10,333 bases of DNA from Odoribacteraceae bacterium (GTDB taxonomy: Bacteria > Bacteroidota > Bacteroidia > Bacteroidales > Marinifilaceae). Below are positions 1 to 7,690 of this stretch, piece by piece. The first letter of the stretch is position 1, and each line of letters starts with the position of its first letter. The notes under the pieces are model-generated. The model worked only from the letters and a program-made list of their open reading frames with translations. It was not told the origin of the DNA and ran no database searches. The stretch lies in assembly GCA_031279175.1 (NCBI GenBank), contig JAITJA010000171.1, positions 1 through 10,333 of the forward strand, written 5' to 3'. Made by a program: the position numbers and the translations under genes.

Positions 1-1
1 C

Positions 2-1063
2 TCCCTCGTCGACGTGTTATACGAACAGGCCAACGGGCACGCGAGAGACGAGCTGGACAAACTGGGAGACCCCAGCCTGGCGTACGACGTCGTGCTGATC
101 AACCTCAAGGAAAACTCCACCAACGAGTACTACACCCCACTCAAGGACGGCGACCAGTCCGGGCAAGAAAGAGCCATCACCGAGAGAGGCTACCAGGGAG
201 AATACGCCGTCTCCGTTGGCGTCAACATCAACGACAAGTTCTACGTGGGCGGCAGCATCGGGACACAAATCATCCGCTACAAGTACCGCGGCGAGTACCG
301 GGAACGGATCATCAGCACCACCTCCGCGCTCGACAACTTCTCCCGCGTGGGCGTCTTCGAGACAAACGGCTCCGGCGTCAACTTCAAGATAGGGGCCATC
401 TTCCGGCCCGTGCACTGGCTACGCCTCGGACTGGCCCTCCACACGCCCACCTACTACACCCTCTCCGCCTACAACGAAAGCGCGTTCTCCTCCTCCTTCA
501 ATACCGCCCCGCTGCCCGGTGGCGATTTCGACGGCGTCAAAAACTTCAGCAACAACAACTACTCCAGCTACGACTACGACTTGAAAACCCCGTGGCGCTT
601 CATCACCAGCATCGCCGCCGTCCTCGACAAGCGCCTTATCATTAGCGTGGACTACGAGGAAGTCGACCATCCCGCGAGCGACCTCACGGATACATACCAC
701 GGGGAGTACGACGAGATCAGGGACTTCTTCAAGTACAACGCGAGGGCAGCAAGCAACATCCGCCTCGGGACGGAATACCGCGCCAACAGCGTCCTCAGCC
801 TCAGGGCCGGATACGCCTACCACGGATCGCCATACGCGAAAGGAGACTGGAACGAAAAGAATCACCTCCAAACCCTCTCCGCCGGACTGGGATTCAACTG
901 GGGAGGCTTCTACTCCGACGTCGCCTACCTACACAAGAGCGCGACGGACACGGACTATTTCTATAACTACAAGACCGGCAACGGGGAGATCCTCGCCTCG
1001 AACAAGATCAAGACCACCCTCCGCTCCCACGAGTTCCGCTACTCCATCGGCGTGAGATTCTAA
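2..1063 (+). CDS. OmpP1/FadL-family outer-membrane transporter, C-terminal part (5' end outside window)
   Basis: The reading frame is open from base 2, so the visible GTG at 14 is probably an internal valine and the true start lies to the left. About 353 residues are seen, against roughly 450-520 for whole family members. FadL/TodX-type barrels carry hydrophobic compounds such as long-chain fatty acids or aromatics across the outer membrane; in Bacteroidota they are often loosely labelled hemin receptors. Visible family features are the RLGLALHTPTYY segment, alternating aromatic/polar beta-strands throughout, a late strand pair around LSLRAGYAYHGSPY, the glycine-rich LSAGLGFNWGGFY strand, and a C-terminal phenylalanine (SIGVRF) as expected for BAM-assembled barrels. 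The plug domain and signal peptide would be in the missing part. A strong terminator follows directly, so this gene ends its transcript. Substrate cannot be told from the sequence. Confidence 0.85.
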   Translation, partial: SLVDVLYEQANGHARDELDKLGDPSLAYDVVLINLKENSTNEYYTPLKDGDQSGQERAITERGYQGEYAVSVGVNINDKFYVGGSIGTQIIRYKYRGEYRERIISTTSALDNFSRVGVFETNGSGVNFKIGAIFRPVHWLRLGLALHTPTYYTLSAYNESAFSSSFNTAPLPGGDFDGVKNFSNNNYSSYDYDLKTPWRFITSIAAVLDKRLIISVDYEEVDHPASDLTDTYHGEYDEIRDFFKYNARAASNIRLGTEYRANSVLSLRAGYAYHGSPYAKGDWNEKNHLQTLSAGLGFNWGGFYSDVAYLHKSATDTDYFYNYKTGNGEILASNKIKTTLRSHEFRYSIGVRF

Positions 1064-1070
1064 CGCTACA

Positions 1071-1113
1071 CTCTTCCGGTTCACCGTTCCCGCGCGAGCC
1101 GGAAGAGTTTTTT
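1071..1113 (+). terminator. Rho-independent terminator after the FadL-family gene
   Basis: A perfect 9-bp inverted repeat, CTCTTCCGG (1071-1079) and CCGGAAGAG (1099-1107), encloses a 19-base loop. It is followed at once by TTTTTT (1108-1113), and flanking A-T and G-T pairs can lengthen the stem. It begins 7 bases after the stop codon at 1061-1063 and ends 37 bases before the next start, so it should separate the barrel gene from the exporter genes. Confidence 0.9.
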
Positions 1114-1150
1114 ATTGTCTAACACTCCCCGCGAACACGAGAAACACTAC

Positions 1151-1921
1151 ATGAAAACAAACGAAGAACTAAAAGAAATCGCGCACTTCATCGCCGAGTA
1201 CGCCACGTGCCTACTCGGGTCGGGCGTACACACCTCCCGCGTCATCCGCAACTCCTGCCGCATCGGCGAATCCTTCGGCGTTGCCATCCGGATGTCCACG
1301 TTCCAGAAAACCATCGTCCTCACCACGCGCGACCAGGAGAGCGCCAACGTCCACACCGAGGTCATCGGCATCCCCGCGCTACCCGTCAACTTCGCCTACA
1401 ACTCCGAACTGAGCGCGCTCAGCTGGGAGGCCCGCGACGACCGCTTGCCGCTAGACCTCCTCCGCGAGAAATTCCACCAGGTCATCTCCCGCCCGACCCT
1501 CTCCCCTCGCCTCGTGCTACTCCTCGTCGGGCTGGCCAACGCCTCTTTCTGCAAGCTCTTCGGGGGCAGCTGGGCCGCCGTTGGCGTCGTCCTCATCGCC
1601 ACGCTCGCCGGCGTCTTCACGCGCCAGCAAATGCAACGCCGGGGAATCAACCATTTCATCATCTTCACCATCGCCGCCTTCGTCGCGTCCACCATCGCAG
1701 CGTCCACCCTCGCCTTCGACGCCACCGCCGAGATCGCCCTCGCCACCAGCGTCCTCTTCCTCATCCCCGGCGTGCCGCTCATCAACGGAGTCATCGACAT
1801 CGTCGAGGGGCACGCCGTCATCGGATTCTCGCGCCTCACCCACGCCTTCCTCGTCATCATCTGTATCACCGTCGGCCTCTCCTGCCCACTGATACTCTTT
1901 AAAAACAGCCTGCTATTATGA
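1151..1921 (+). CDS. yjjP: ThrE-family exporter, large subunit (YjjP-like, DUF1212)
   Basis: This 256-residue protein matches the length of E. coli YjjP. The N-terminal 115 residues are soluble and carry the family motif around GVHTSRVIRN (25-34). Five hydrophobic segments follow (about 119-137, 139-157, 167-188, 192-210, 228-250), with the conserved loop LIPGVPLINGVIDIVEGH (205-221). ThrE-type inner-membrane exporters move threonine and serine out of Corynebacterium; the split YjjPB pair of E. coli has been linked to succinate export. Which substrate applies here is not visible. The ATG at 1151 is chosen because the frame above it opens only with a TTG lying in the terminator's T-tract. The stop overlaps the next start by four bases (ATGA), so the two subunits are translationally coupled and likely form one transporter. 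Confidence 0.88.
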   Translation: MKTNEELKEIAHFIAEYATCLLGSGVHTSRVIRNSCRIGESFGVAIRMSTFQKTIVLTTRDQESANVHTEVIGIPALPVNFAYNSELSALSWEARDDRLPLDLLREKFHQVISRPTLSPRLVLLLVGLANASFCKLFGGSWAAVGVVLIATLAGVFTRQQMQRRGINHFIIFTIAAFVASTIAASTLAFDATAEIALATSVLFLIPGVPLINGVIDIVEGHAVIGFSRLTHAFLVIICITVGLSCPLILFKNSLLL

Positions 1922-2433
1922 CTCTCCTCGCCGAACTTCTCGCGGATGGCGCGCTGGCAGCCGTGGCCGGAACGGGCTTCGGGGCCGCGTCGCACCCGCC
2001 GGCACGCGCCTTCAAGTACATCGCCATCCTCTCTGCCGTCGGTCATGCCTCCCGTTTCTTCCTCATGACGCGTTGTGGCGTGGACATCGCGACGGCTTCC
2101 TTCTTCGCATCGTTCATCGTTGGCCTGCTCTCGTTATGGTTTGGCAGCGCGTCCCGGTGCCCGATGACCGTCCTTTACATCCCCGCGTTGCTACCGATGA
2201 TACCGGGAATGTACGCCTACAAAAGCGTCTTCGCGCTGGTCATGTTCATGCAACATCTCGATGAACCCGCGCTCGCCGCGACGTACCAGCAGGAGCTCCT
2301 CTCGAATCTTATCGCCACGGTCAGCACCGTCTTCCTGCTCTCCGTCGGCGCTACAATCCTCATCTTTCTCCTGCCCAAGAAAGTCTATTCCCTCACCCGC
2401 CGAAAGGGAAACCGCGACGGGATCACCAGGTAA
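1918..2433 (+). CDS. yjjB: ThrE-family exporter, small subunit (YjjB-like, DUF3815)
   Basis: This 171-residue hydrophobic protein is close to E. coli YjjB in length and starts inside the stop codon of the YjjP-like gene. It has about four to five membrane segments and the family signature around residues 82-102, where a Pro-rich stretch reads IPALLPMIPGMYAYK. The C-terminus is short and basic (KKVYSLTRRKGNRDG), presumably cytoplasmic. In single-chain ThrE proteins this region forms the second half, so the two genes together reconstitute a full exporter. The gene ends facing the minus-strand operon, and its 3' flank is the 41-bp repeat region; no hairpin with a T-run is seen there, so its terminator is not clear. 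Confidence 0.87.
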   Translation: MTLLAELLADGALAAVAGTGFGAASHPPARAFKYIAILSAVGHASRFFLMTRCGVDIATASFFASFIVGLLSLWFGSASRCPMTVLYIPALLPMIPGMYAYKSVFALVMFMQHLDEPALAATYQQELLSNLIATVSTVFLLSVGATILIFLLPKKVYSLTRRKGNRDGITR

Positions 2434-2442
2434 CGGGAGCCC

Positions 2443-2570
2443 CCGGAACTCCCCCGCGAGCCGGGGGACGGTTCCGGGAACTCCCGAAAGGCTCCCACGA
2501 GCCGGGGGACGGTTCCGGGAGCTCCCGAAAGGCTCCCACGAGCCGGGGGACGGTTCCGGGAGCTCCCGGC
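2443..2570. repeat. GC-rich 41-bp tandem repeat between convergent genes
   Basis: Two full units (2457-2497, 2498-2538) and a third partial one (2539-2569) each begin CGAGCCGGGGGACGGTTCCG; the spacing is exactly 41 bases and the copies differ at a single position (GGGAACTCCC versus GGGAGCTCCC). A shortened, decayed copy may lie upstream (about 2443-2456). Each unit holds two dyads: GGCTC-CCAC-GAGCC across the unit junctions (2490-2503, 2531-2544) and CGGGAGCTCCCG in the middle (2516-2527), extended to a 14-bp perfect palindrome in the last copy (2556-2569). No T-run follows the hairpins on either strand, so they are not classical terminators, though they could slow polymerase or protect 3' ends for both converging transcripts. 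Confidence 0.9.
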
Positions 2571-2576
2571 GATAGA

Positions 2577-3701
2577 TCAAATATAAGCGTGGAGGCCGCC
2601 GAGGAAGAACGTCACGCCGATGGAAGTCATCAGCACGGCGAGGAAGACGATAGCACAATAAAGATGATAGCGCGACGGGGAACGGAAGAAAGGCAAGACG
2701 CGAGAATGAAGCGGGAACGCGTAAAGAAGCAACGTGACCAGTGCCCAGGTCTCCTTCGCGTCCCATCCCCAGTAACGTCCCCATGAAATACCGGCCCAGG
2801 CAGCGCCGGTAAATATCCCGGCCACCATGAACAGCACCGCCGGCAGCAGCAGTCGCGCCGAAAAACGATGAAGACGCTCGCGGAGACCGGGTCGCGCCAG
2901 CGCGACAAGCGCGATAAAGAAAATAACCGCGAGCAAAAGATAAGCAACGACAAAAAGCGAGACGTGGACAGCAAGAAAAGGCGTGCGCAAGACAGGCGTC
3001 TCCACGTCAAGCCGCGCGATACACGTCCAGGCGACGGCCAGCGGCAAGAGCGCGTAAAGCATGACCCGTTGCCGGCACGCGAGCGCGCAAATGGCAAGGC
3101 CAAGGAGAATATACGCGACGCGCGTGACGCCGCCCCCCCACGGGTCGCGGTTAACCAGGAGCGCGACCCCCATCTCGTCGAGATCGTGATCGTGGATATA
3201 AAGGCGATAACCGTCGCGGGCGACAGGCGCGTTCATGGCGGCGCGGCACGTCTGGCCATCGAGCTGCAGGTAGGCGTGGTAATCGACGGGGCTACCGGTG
3301 GCGGGGCTATACTCGATATCGAAGAGGAGCAACTTGATGGTGAACGGCAGCGCGCGCGCGTCGCCCTCCTCGAGGAAGTACGCGCCGGCAACCGCTCCCT
3401 GCCGGAGGTGCACGCTCCCGCGCTCGGCGGCAACGCGCGTGACGCCCGCCCCGACAAGGACGAGAAGTAACGCGACATGAAAGAGAAAGAGGACGCGACG
3501 ACGGTAAAACGAGACGCGGAGCATGTACGCGAGCGCCGCCGCGCCGGATACCGCCCAGGCAATGACAAACCACCAGCTGCCGTACACGCGCGCGTCGACG
3601 AGCTCCCGTCCCGCCAGCTGCTCCGCGACCGTCGTCGCGGCGAGGAGGGGCAGGAGGAAGGCGAGCGTGCAGAAAGCGATCCTCTTGTCGATATTTTTCA
3701 T
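2577..3701 (-). CDS. ccsA: Compact cytochrome c haem lyase, ResB-like/CcsA fusion (system II)
   Basis: System II cytochrome c synthetases carry haem across the inner membrane and attach it to CxxCH motifs outside. The 374-residue protein has the diagnostic WWD segment WGRYWGWDAKETWAL (307-321), flanked by two candidate haem-ligand histidines, H246 (in FLAVHVSLF) and H332 (in FPLHSR), and ends with the typical GVTFFLGGLHAY (362-373). The N-terminal 200 residues resemble a shortened ResB/CcsB: membrane spans near 8-25, 44-61 and 70-90 (with H75), then a periplasmic part with GYRLYIHDHD and the NRDPWGG motif (184-190) before another span. Fused CcsBA proteins are usually far longer, so much of the ResB periplasmic domain is missing. 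It is the last gene of the operon, 45 bases after the di-haem protein, its likely client. Confidence 0.85.
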   Translation of the reverse strand: MKNIDKRIAFCTLAFLLPLLAATTVAEQLAGRELVDARVYGSWWFVIAWAVSGAAALAYMLRVSFYRRRVLFLFHVALLLVLVGAGVTRVAAERGSVHLRQGAVAGAYFLEEGDARALPFTIKLLLFDIEYSPATGSPVDYHAYLQLDGQTCRAAMNAPVARDGYRLYIHDHDLDEMGVALLVNRDPWGGGVTRVAYILLGLAICALACRQRVMLYALLPLAVAWTCIARLDVETPVLRTPFLAVHVSLFVVAYLLLAVIFFIALVALARPGLRERLHRFSARLLLPAVLFMVAGIFTGAAWAGISWGRYWGWDAKETWALVTLLLYAFPLHSRVLPFFRSPSRYHLYCAIVFLAVLMTSIGVTFFLGGLHAYI

Positions 3702-3746
3702 GTTGTTTCGCGGGAGGGGATTGTCACCGGCGCGTTCCCCGTCGAT

Positions 3747-5234
3747 TTATATTGCCTGGAGAAACTTGACGAGTGCCTCCCTGTCTTCCCTTGACATTTT
3801 ACGGAATTTCTCCTTGCAGGGTTTGGCCTCGCCGCCGTGCCAGAGGATTGCCTCGGGATAATCCCGGGCGCGGAGATCGTGGAGCATGTCGGCATACCCG
3901 GAGGTGACTTGCATCAGCCCCCGTCCCCAGAGGGGGGTGGTCCGGCAGAGCCGCGCGCGTCCCGGCTCGTGCATCTCGAGATCGTGGCGGAGGAGATCGG
4001 TATACGGGAAGATCTTCTGGTTGGAGAGCGCCGGGAGCGGCGTGTAGTCGGGGCGGGTAGTCCACGACGGGTGGTGGCAGGCGGTACACCCGGTCTCGTG
4101 GAAGAGCGCGCGCCCGCGTTGCACGACGGGATTATCGAGATCCCGGGCCGCGGGGACGGCGATGCCGCGATGCCACACCATGAAGGCGTCATAATCCTCG
4201 GCGCTCATCTCCGGTGGCAACTCGCGCGACATCAGCCTGGCGTAGATCTCCTCTCCCGTCCTCCCGAGCGCCTGCTGCACGTCGGGGTCGGCGGCGGAGG
4301 CCCTGGCGTACGCGGCGGTGATATAATGATAAGCGCGATCGGGACGGGTCACGTTCGTGATATTCCAGATGGCGTTAGAGCCCGGCCCGTTATCGAGCGT
4401 GGCGCGCGTGCAGAGATACGTGAATCGCCCGGGGTGCTTGCCGGGATAATAGGGATTGAGGCCGGTCTCGTCGATATCCGCGCCGATGACCCCGGGGCAA
4501 TATCCCCGTTCGGCCTCGGCGACATGCCGCGCGCGTAGATCCTCGTCGGAGATCGCGTCGAGGAGGGCGACGCCATAGATGCCGATGGTGGCCTCGATGC
4601 TGGCGGCGTGCCGGCTCATGTCGAAATCCGGGAAGAGGATGGCCGACTGGTCGATGGTGACGCGTGGGAATATCAGCTCGTAGGGCGTGCCGTCGTCGTA
4701 CTTGTTCCCGTGCTCGTCGGTGTAAGGCAGCCATTCGATGTGCACGCCCGACTCGTTCACCGGCGGTTTGAAGGGGGCGACGGCGGAGGTCTGTGTCATC
4801 CCGGTGAAATAGGTCGAGGCGAGCGGCAGGTCCGGGAGCGACGGGTCGTAGATCATCAGCAAGTAGCCGTTGCGGCTATCCGACGAGTCGAACTTGTCCA
4901 CGCGCTTGCTCCTTCCTCCGTAGCTCGGGTGACATGCGACGCAGGACTTGCGGATGTATACCGGCCCGAGCCCCGAGAAGCTCATCGTGCTGTCGGCGAC
5001 GAAACTCTTTTCCGCGATCCGTTCCCCGCGCATGAACTGCCGGTAGAGGAGCGGGTCCCCGGCGATCGCGTTCATCGGCTGCCGGTAGGCGCGGGAGGTG
5101 GCGTTAAACACCGTCCCGTTGACGCCACCGGCGTACCACTCCTCGGTGTATTGCTTCTCCGCGATCTCCTTTTCGGAGCACGCGACCAGCGTCACCAGGA
5201 GCGCGATGAATACTTGCTTTCCCGCGCGCGCCAT
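3747..5234 (-). CDS. Di-haem oxidoreductase lipoprotein (DHOR, DUF1111)
   Basis: This 495-residue protein has a lipoprotein signal with a good lipobox (LVAC, Cys19). Two haem c sites are visible: CVACH (98-102) and CTACH (383-387). The C-terminal family block is clear: RTTPLWGRG (431-439), then LHDLRARDYPEAILWHGGEA (451-470) and a helix ending in VKFLQAI. These are the marks of the DHOR family, distantly related to MauG/cytochrome c peroxidases and often called thiol oxidoreductase, although the actual reaction is unproven. The ATG at 5234 is preferred to the GTG one codon upstream: it overlaps the imelysin stop by one base (TGATG) and has GGAG eight bases upstream, a rare Shine-Dalgarno-like site here. 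The protein should sit in the envelope as a haem-containing lipoprotein, cotranslated with the imelysin and matured by the downstream CcsA. Confidence 0.9.
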   Translation of the reverse strand: MARAGKQVFIALLVTLVACSEKEIAEKQYTEEWYAGGVNGTVFNATSRAYRQPMNAIAGDPLLYRQFMRGERIAEKSFVADSTMSFSGLGPVYIRKSCVACHPSYGGRSKRVDKFDSSDSRNGYLLMIYDPSLPDLPLASTYFTGMTQTSAVAPFKPPVNESGVHIEWLPYTDEHGNKYDDGTPYELIFPRVTIDQSAILFPDFDMSRHAASIEATIGIYGVALLDAISDEDLRARHVAEAERGYCPGVIGADIDETGLNPYYPGKHPGRFTYLCTRATLDNGPGSNAIWNITNVTRPDRAYHYITAAYARASAADPDVQQALGRTGEEIYARLMSRELPPEMSAEDYDAFMVWHRGIAVPAARDLDNPVVQRGRALFHETGCTACHHPSWTTRPDYTPLPALSNQKIFPYTDLLRHDLEMHEPGRARLCRTTPLWGRGLMQVTSGYADMLHDLRARDYPEAILWHGGEAKPCKEKFRKMSREDREALVKFLQAI

Positions 5235-6379
5235 CACAGGATCTCCGGCAGCGCGTCGAAGAGCTGCTGCAACTCGTTACACGCGTCGACGGCGGCCTCT
5301 ACCTGCTGGCTGTTGACCCGGTCGCGGACGACCTCGTAGAAGGACTTCCCGCCAGTACCGATAGCGGCGATCTTGGTGAGGCAATCCTCGATCTTGGCCT
5401 TGACGCGGCTATCAAGGGCGGCGTCCGCCTGTTGCACGAACGAGGAGAGGGTGACGGCCTGCCGCGTGTTGTCGTTCACGCCGCCGAGGTAGGCATTCTT
5501 GATGCTCTTGATGTTATTGCAATAATCGTCGATAGAGTGCCAGCTATACCAGGACTCCACCTCCAGGACATTCCCGGCGGCGTAGGGGGCCTCGATCTTT
5601 GTTGCCCCGACCTCCCCGGCGATTTCCGCGGCGCCGACGGCGATCTCGCCCAGCGCGTCGGCCCAGGAGGAGTAGCCCTCGGCGGTCGTCAGCTTCCGGG
5701 CGAAATTCTTGTAATGACTATTGTCCTCGAGGTGCGCGACGACATCGGGATTCTCCCGGAAGACGGCCTGCATCTCTGTCGTCACGTTCTCCTCTCCCAC
5801 CCACGCGACGTAGGCCAGCACGCAATCCCACACGAGCGCGTCGGTAGCGGCGGTCAGGTAATTCAGCTCGGCGGTGGTCAGGTCGGCGACGGGACGCGAC
5901 TGCCCGTCGCGGTAGAGCAGGTACTCCGTGACGTGGAAACCGATCACCTCGGCGTCCTTCTGCCAGGCCTGTCGCCCGGTGAGGCCCGCGCCGTTGGCCA
6001 GTTCCCGTTGAATATCCTCCAGCTCGAGCGGCCACGAGTCGATGTGCCCGTCGATGTCGAGGGCGTTCTCCCCCACCGGCCCGAAGAGGAAGGCCTCGCT
6101 CAGCTCCCACCACACGCGGGCGTTCATCCACGCGTTGGACGCGGCGCGCATGTTCGCGTCGGTGGGAGCACTCTTCAGCGCCTCGTTCGCGGCGCGCATC
6201 TCGAGGGCGGCCGTGGCGAGCGACTGGTAAGTCGGGATGATGGTCGTGTTGACATACTGCTCGAGGATATTCCCGTACAAGGCGGCATTTTGATCCTCGC
6301 TTGACTGGTTATCGTCCCCGCAAGCCACCGGCGCGAGGAGCATCGACAGGCAGGCAATCCTGTAAATAAATTGTTTCAT
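5234..6379 (-). CDS. Imelysin-family lipoprotein (peptidase M75-like, iron-linked)
   Basis: This 381-residue protein has an N-terminal hydrophobic signal and probable lipid attachment at Cys20 (APVACGDD; the Pro at -3 is unusual for a lipobox). The imelysin fold is supported by three family motifs: ARVWWELSEAFLFGPV (87-102), LDIDGHIDSWPLE (107-119) and the GxHxxE motif GFHVTE (147-152), with H149 and E152 as putative metal ligands. Imelysins (IrpA, IcmP, the EfeO M75 domain) are periplasmic or surface proteins tied to iron acquisition; despite the M75 name, peptidase activity is doubtful for the family. The gene lies 11 bases after the porin-like gene and overlaps the DHOR gene by one base. 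An imelysin-DHOR pair is a recurrent arrangement in iron-responsive operons of Proteobacteria, which supports the role by context. Confidence 0.92.
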   Translation of the reverse strand: MKQFIYRIACLSMLLAPVACGDDNQSSEDQNAALYGNILEQYVNTTIIPTYQSLATAALEMRAANEALKSAPTDANMRAASNAWMNARVWWELSEAFLFGPVGENALDIDGHIDSWPLELEDIQRELANGAGLTGRQAWQKDAEVIGFHVTEYLLYRDGQSRPVADLTTAELNYLTAATDALVWDCVLAYVAWVGEENVTTEMQAVFRENPDVVAHLEDNSHYKNFARKLTTAEGYSSWADALGEIAVGAAEIAGEVGATKIEAPYAAGNVLEVESWYSWHSIDDYCNNIKSIKNAYLGGVNDNTRQAVTLSSFVQQADAALDSRVKAKIEDCLTKIAAIGTGGKSFYEVVRDRVNSQQVEAAVDACNELQQLFDALPEIL

Positions 6380-6390
6380 GATGATACTAT

Positions 6391-7668
6391 TTAGAGTGTG
6401 AATAATCTCGAGTAAGCGATGCCGAGGGAGAACGCCGGCTCGTTGTTATATGGCGCGACCAGCCGCCGGGCCGAGTACTCGGCCTTCACGACGATCCCCT
6501 CGATCGGCAGGTAACTCGCCCCGATACCGGTGACGCGTTTGCGGCTCCAGGGCTTGGCGGTGACGCCCGTCGCGACCTTGAACATGGAGTCGTGGAAGCC
6601 GTGGCGCGCGTAGACATACAACTTGTCGCCCGCGTCCTCGCGCCGGAAGCAGGAGAGCGCGTCGTAGGCCACCTCGACATACGCGCCGATCGCGTCCGAC
6701 GCCACGTCGGTGCGCGGTGACGGGCTGGCGGAGGGGAGGCGTTTGTTGACCGTCGAGATCACGCGGGAGTCGCCGAGATGCCCGTACACCACGCACGAAC
6801 GCGCGAGGAAACGGCTATCGCGGTAGACCGCGTCGAACGCGCCGATGGTCACCGCCCCCCGGATGTCGTGCTGCTCGTAGCGCTCGGGCTTGAGGCTATT
6901 CCGGGCGCTATTCCCGCGGTAGGCGCTCAACCCGAGGCGCAGGCCGGGAGCGGGACGGGCCTCGACGCGGAACGCGCCGGCGTAAGAGGTGGCGATAGAG
7001 AACTCGTACGGCGAGGTAGAACCGCCCTTTATCCAGTTGGCGTTATTGAATCGTTCCGCGTCGAGACCAGCGATAAACAGGGCCTCGTAGCTCCACTTGC
7101 CGGCTTGCCCGCGGATGCCGACGCCGGTCTCGTGCCACGTGCACGGGAGTATCGCGCTCTCCTCCTCGGGCCGCGAGACGGTGAGGTACTCTGTTGGCAG
7201 GTGGTAGCTATTCGTCAGCCCCACCGGGACGACGAGATGCCCGACGCGCAGGTTAAACACCGGCGACCAGCTTTTCTCGATCCAGAATTGCTCGATGGCC
7301 ACCTCGCCTCCTTTTTCTATCTCGGTCTCGTACTCGCCCGTCTCCTCGTTCTCGATCTCGTAGGTTGTTCCCGCGCCGCCGTGCTCGATCTCGATCTCGG
7401 TGGACATCTTCCAGCCGCGCCCGAACTCCTGGCTCGCGTAGATGACCACGCGGGGGATGTCGAAGCGCCCGTGTACCTTGTCCTTGTAGACGGATGGATT
7501 CGTGTAGCGCGCCGCGTTGTCACTGTAAAACGCGCGTTGCATGAGCACCTCGCCGTAACCGCCCAGCACGAGGCGGGAGGGGGCGCGTTCCTGTCGCGCG
7601 ACCACCTGCGCGGTGCACGGCAGGAGCGACGGGAGGAGGAAGAGCAGGGAAATAAAGGTCTGTTTCAT
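6391..7668 (-). CDS. Porin-like outer-membrane beta-barrel, first gene of the imelysin operon
   Basis: The start is taken as the ATG at 7668, because it gives a clean signal peptide (MKQTFISLLFLLPSLLPCTAQ, cut near residue 21); an upstream GTG at 7728 would add 20 unlikely residues. The 425-residue protein resembles porins of the phosphate-selective O/P type: RFDIPRVVIYASQEF (68-82), a strongly acidic segment STEIEIEHGG (89-98), EVAIEQFWIEKSW (122-134), then NLRVGHLVVPVG (139-150) and HLPTEY followed by SRPEEE. The remainder alternates beta-strands and ends in SRLFTL. An acidic loop (103-122) stands out and could favour cations. It is probably the diffusion pore of the module, supplying or releasing the ligand handled by the imelysin and DHOR proteins. 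The exact family and substrate are uncertain. Confidence 0.75.
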   Translation of the reverse strand: MKQTFISLLFLLPSLLPCTAQVVARQERAPSRLVLGGYGEVLMQRAFYSDNAARYTNPSVYKDKVHGRFDIPRVVIYASQEFGRGWKMSTEIEIEHGGAGTTYEIENEETGEYETEIEKGGEVAIEQFWIEKSWSPVFNLRVGHLVVPVGLTNSYHLPTEYLTVSRPEEESAILPCTWHETGVGIRGQAGKWSYEALFIAGLDAERFNNANWIKGGSTSPYEFSIATSYAGAFRVEARPAPGLRLGLSAYRGNSARNSLKPERYEQHDIRGAVTIGAFDAVYRDSRFLARSCVVYGHLGDSRVISTVNKRLPSASPSPRTDVASDAIGAYVEVAYDALSCFRREDAGDKLYVYARHGFHDSMFKVATGVTAKPWSRKRVTGIGASYLPIEGIVVKAEYSARRLVAPYNNEPAFSLGIAYSRLFTL

Positions 7669-7690
7669 CTTTGGGTCTTTATCGTGGCGG

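Noticed and set aside
1115..1150. TTG at 1115 as the start of the YjjP-like protein
   Set aside because: It lies just past the terminator T-tract and adds 12 residues without family similarity; the ATG at 1151 fits the family length.
1207..1902. 231-codon plus-strand frame rich in Arg, His and Pro inside the YjjP-like gene
   Set aside because: It is the +2 frame of a GC-rich gene; the YjjP frame has membrane spans and conserved motifs.
2457..2569. Repeat array as a CRISPR
   Set aside because: Units are directly tandem with no unique spacers between them, and no cas genes are present.
2434..2576. Hairpins in the repeat as rho-independent terminators
   Set aside because: Stems are strong, but no T-run follows them on either strand.
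2191..2784. 197-codon minus-strand frame and a plus-strand frame (2261-2575) through the repeat region
   Set aside because: Their repetitive Gly/Ser/Pro/Arg content comes from translating the 41-bp repeat, and they overlap yjjB and ccsA in wrong frames.
5432..6304. 290-codon plus-strand frame opposite the imelysin gene
   Set aside because: The imelysin frame carries the family motifs and signal peptide; this frame is Val/Gly/Arg-rich with no motif.
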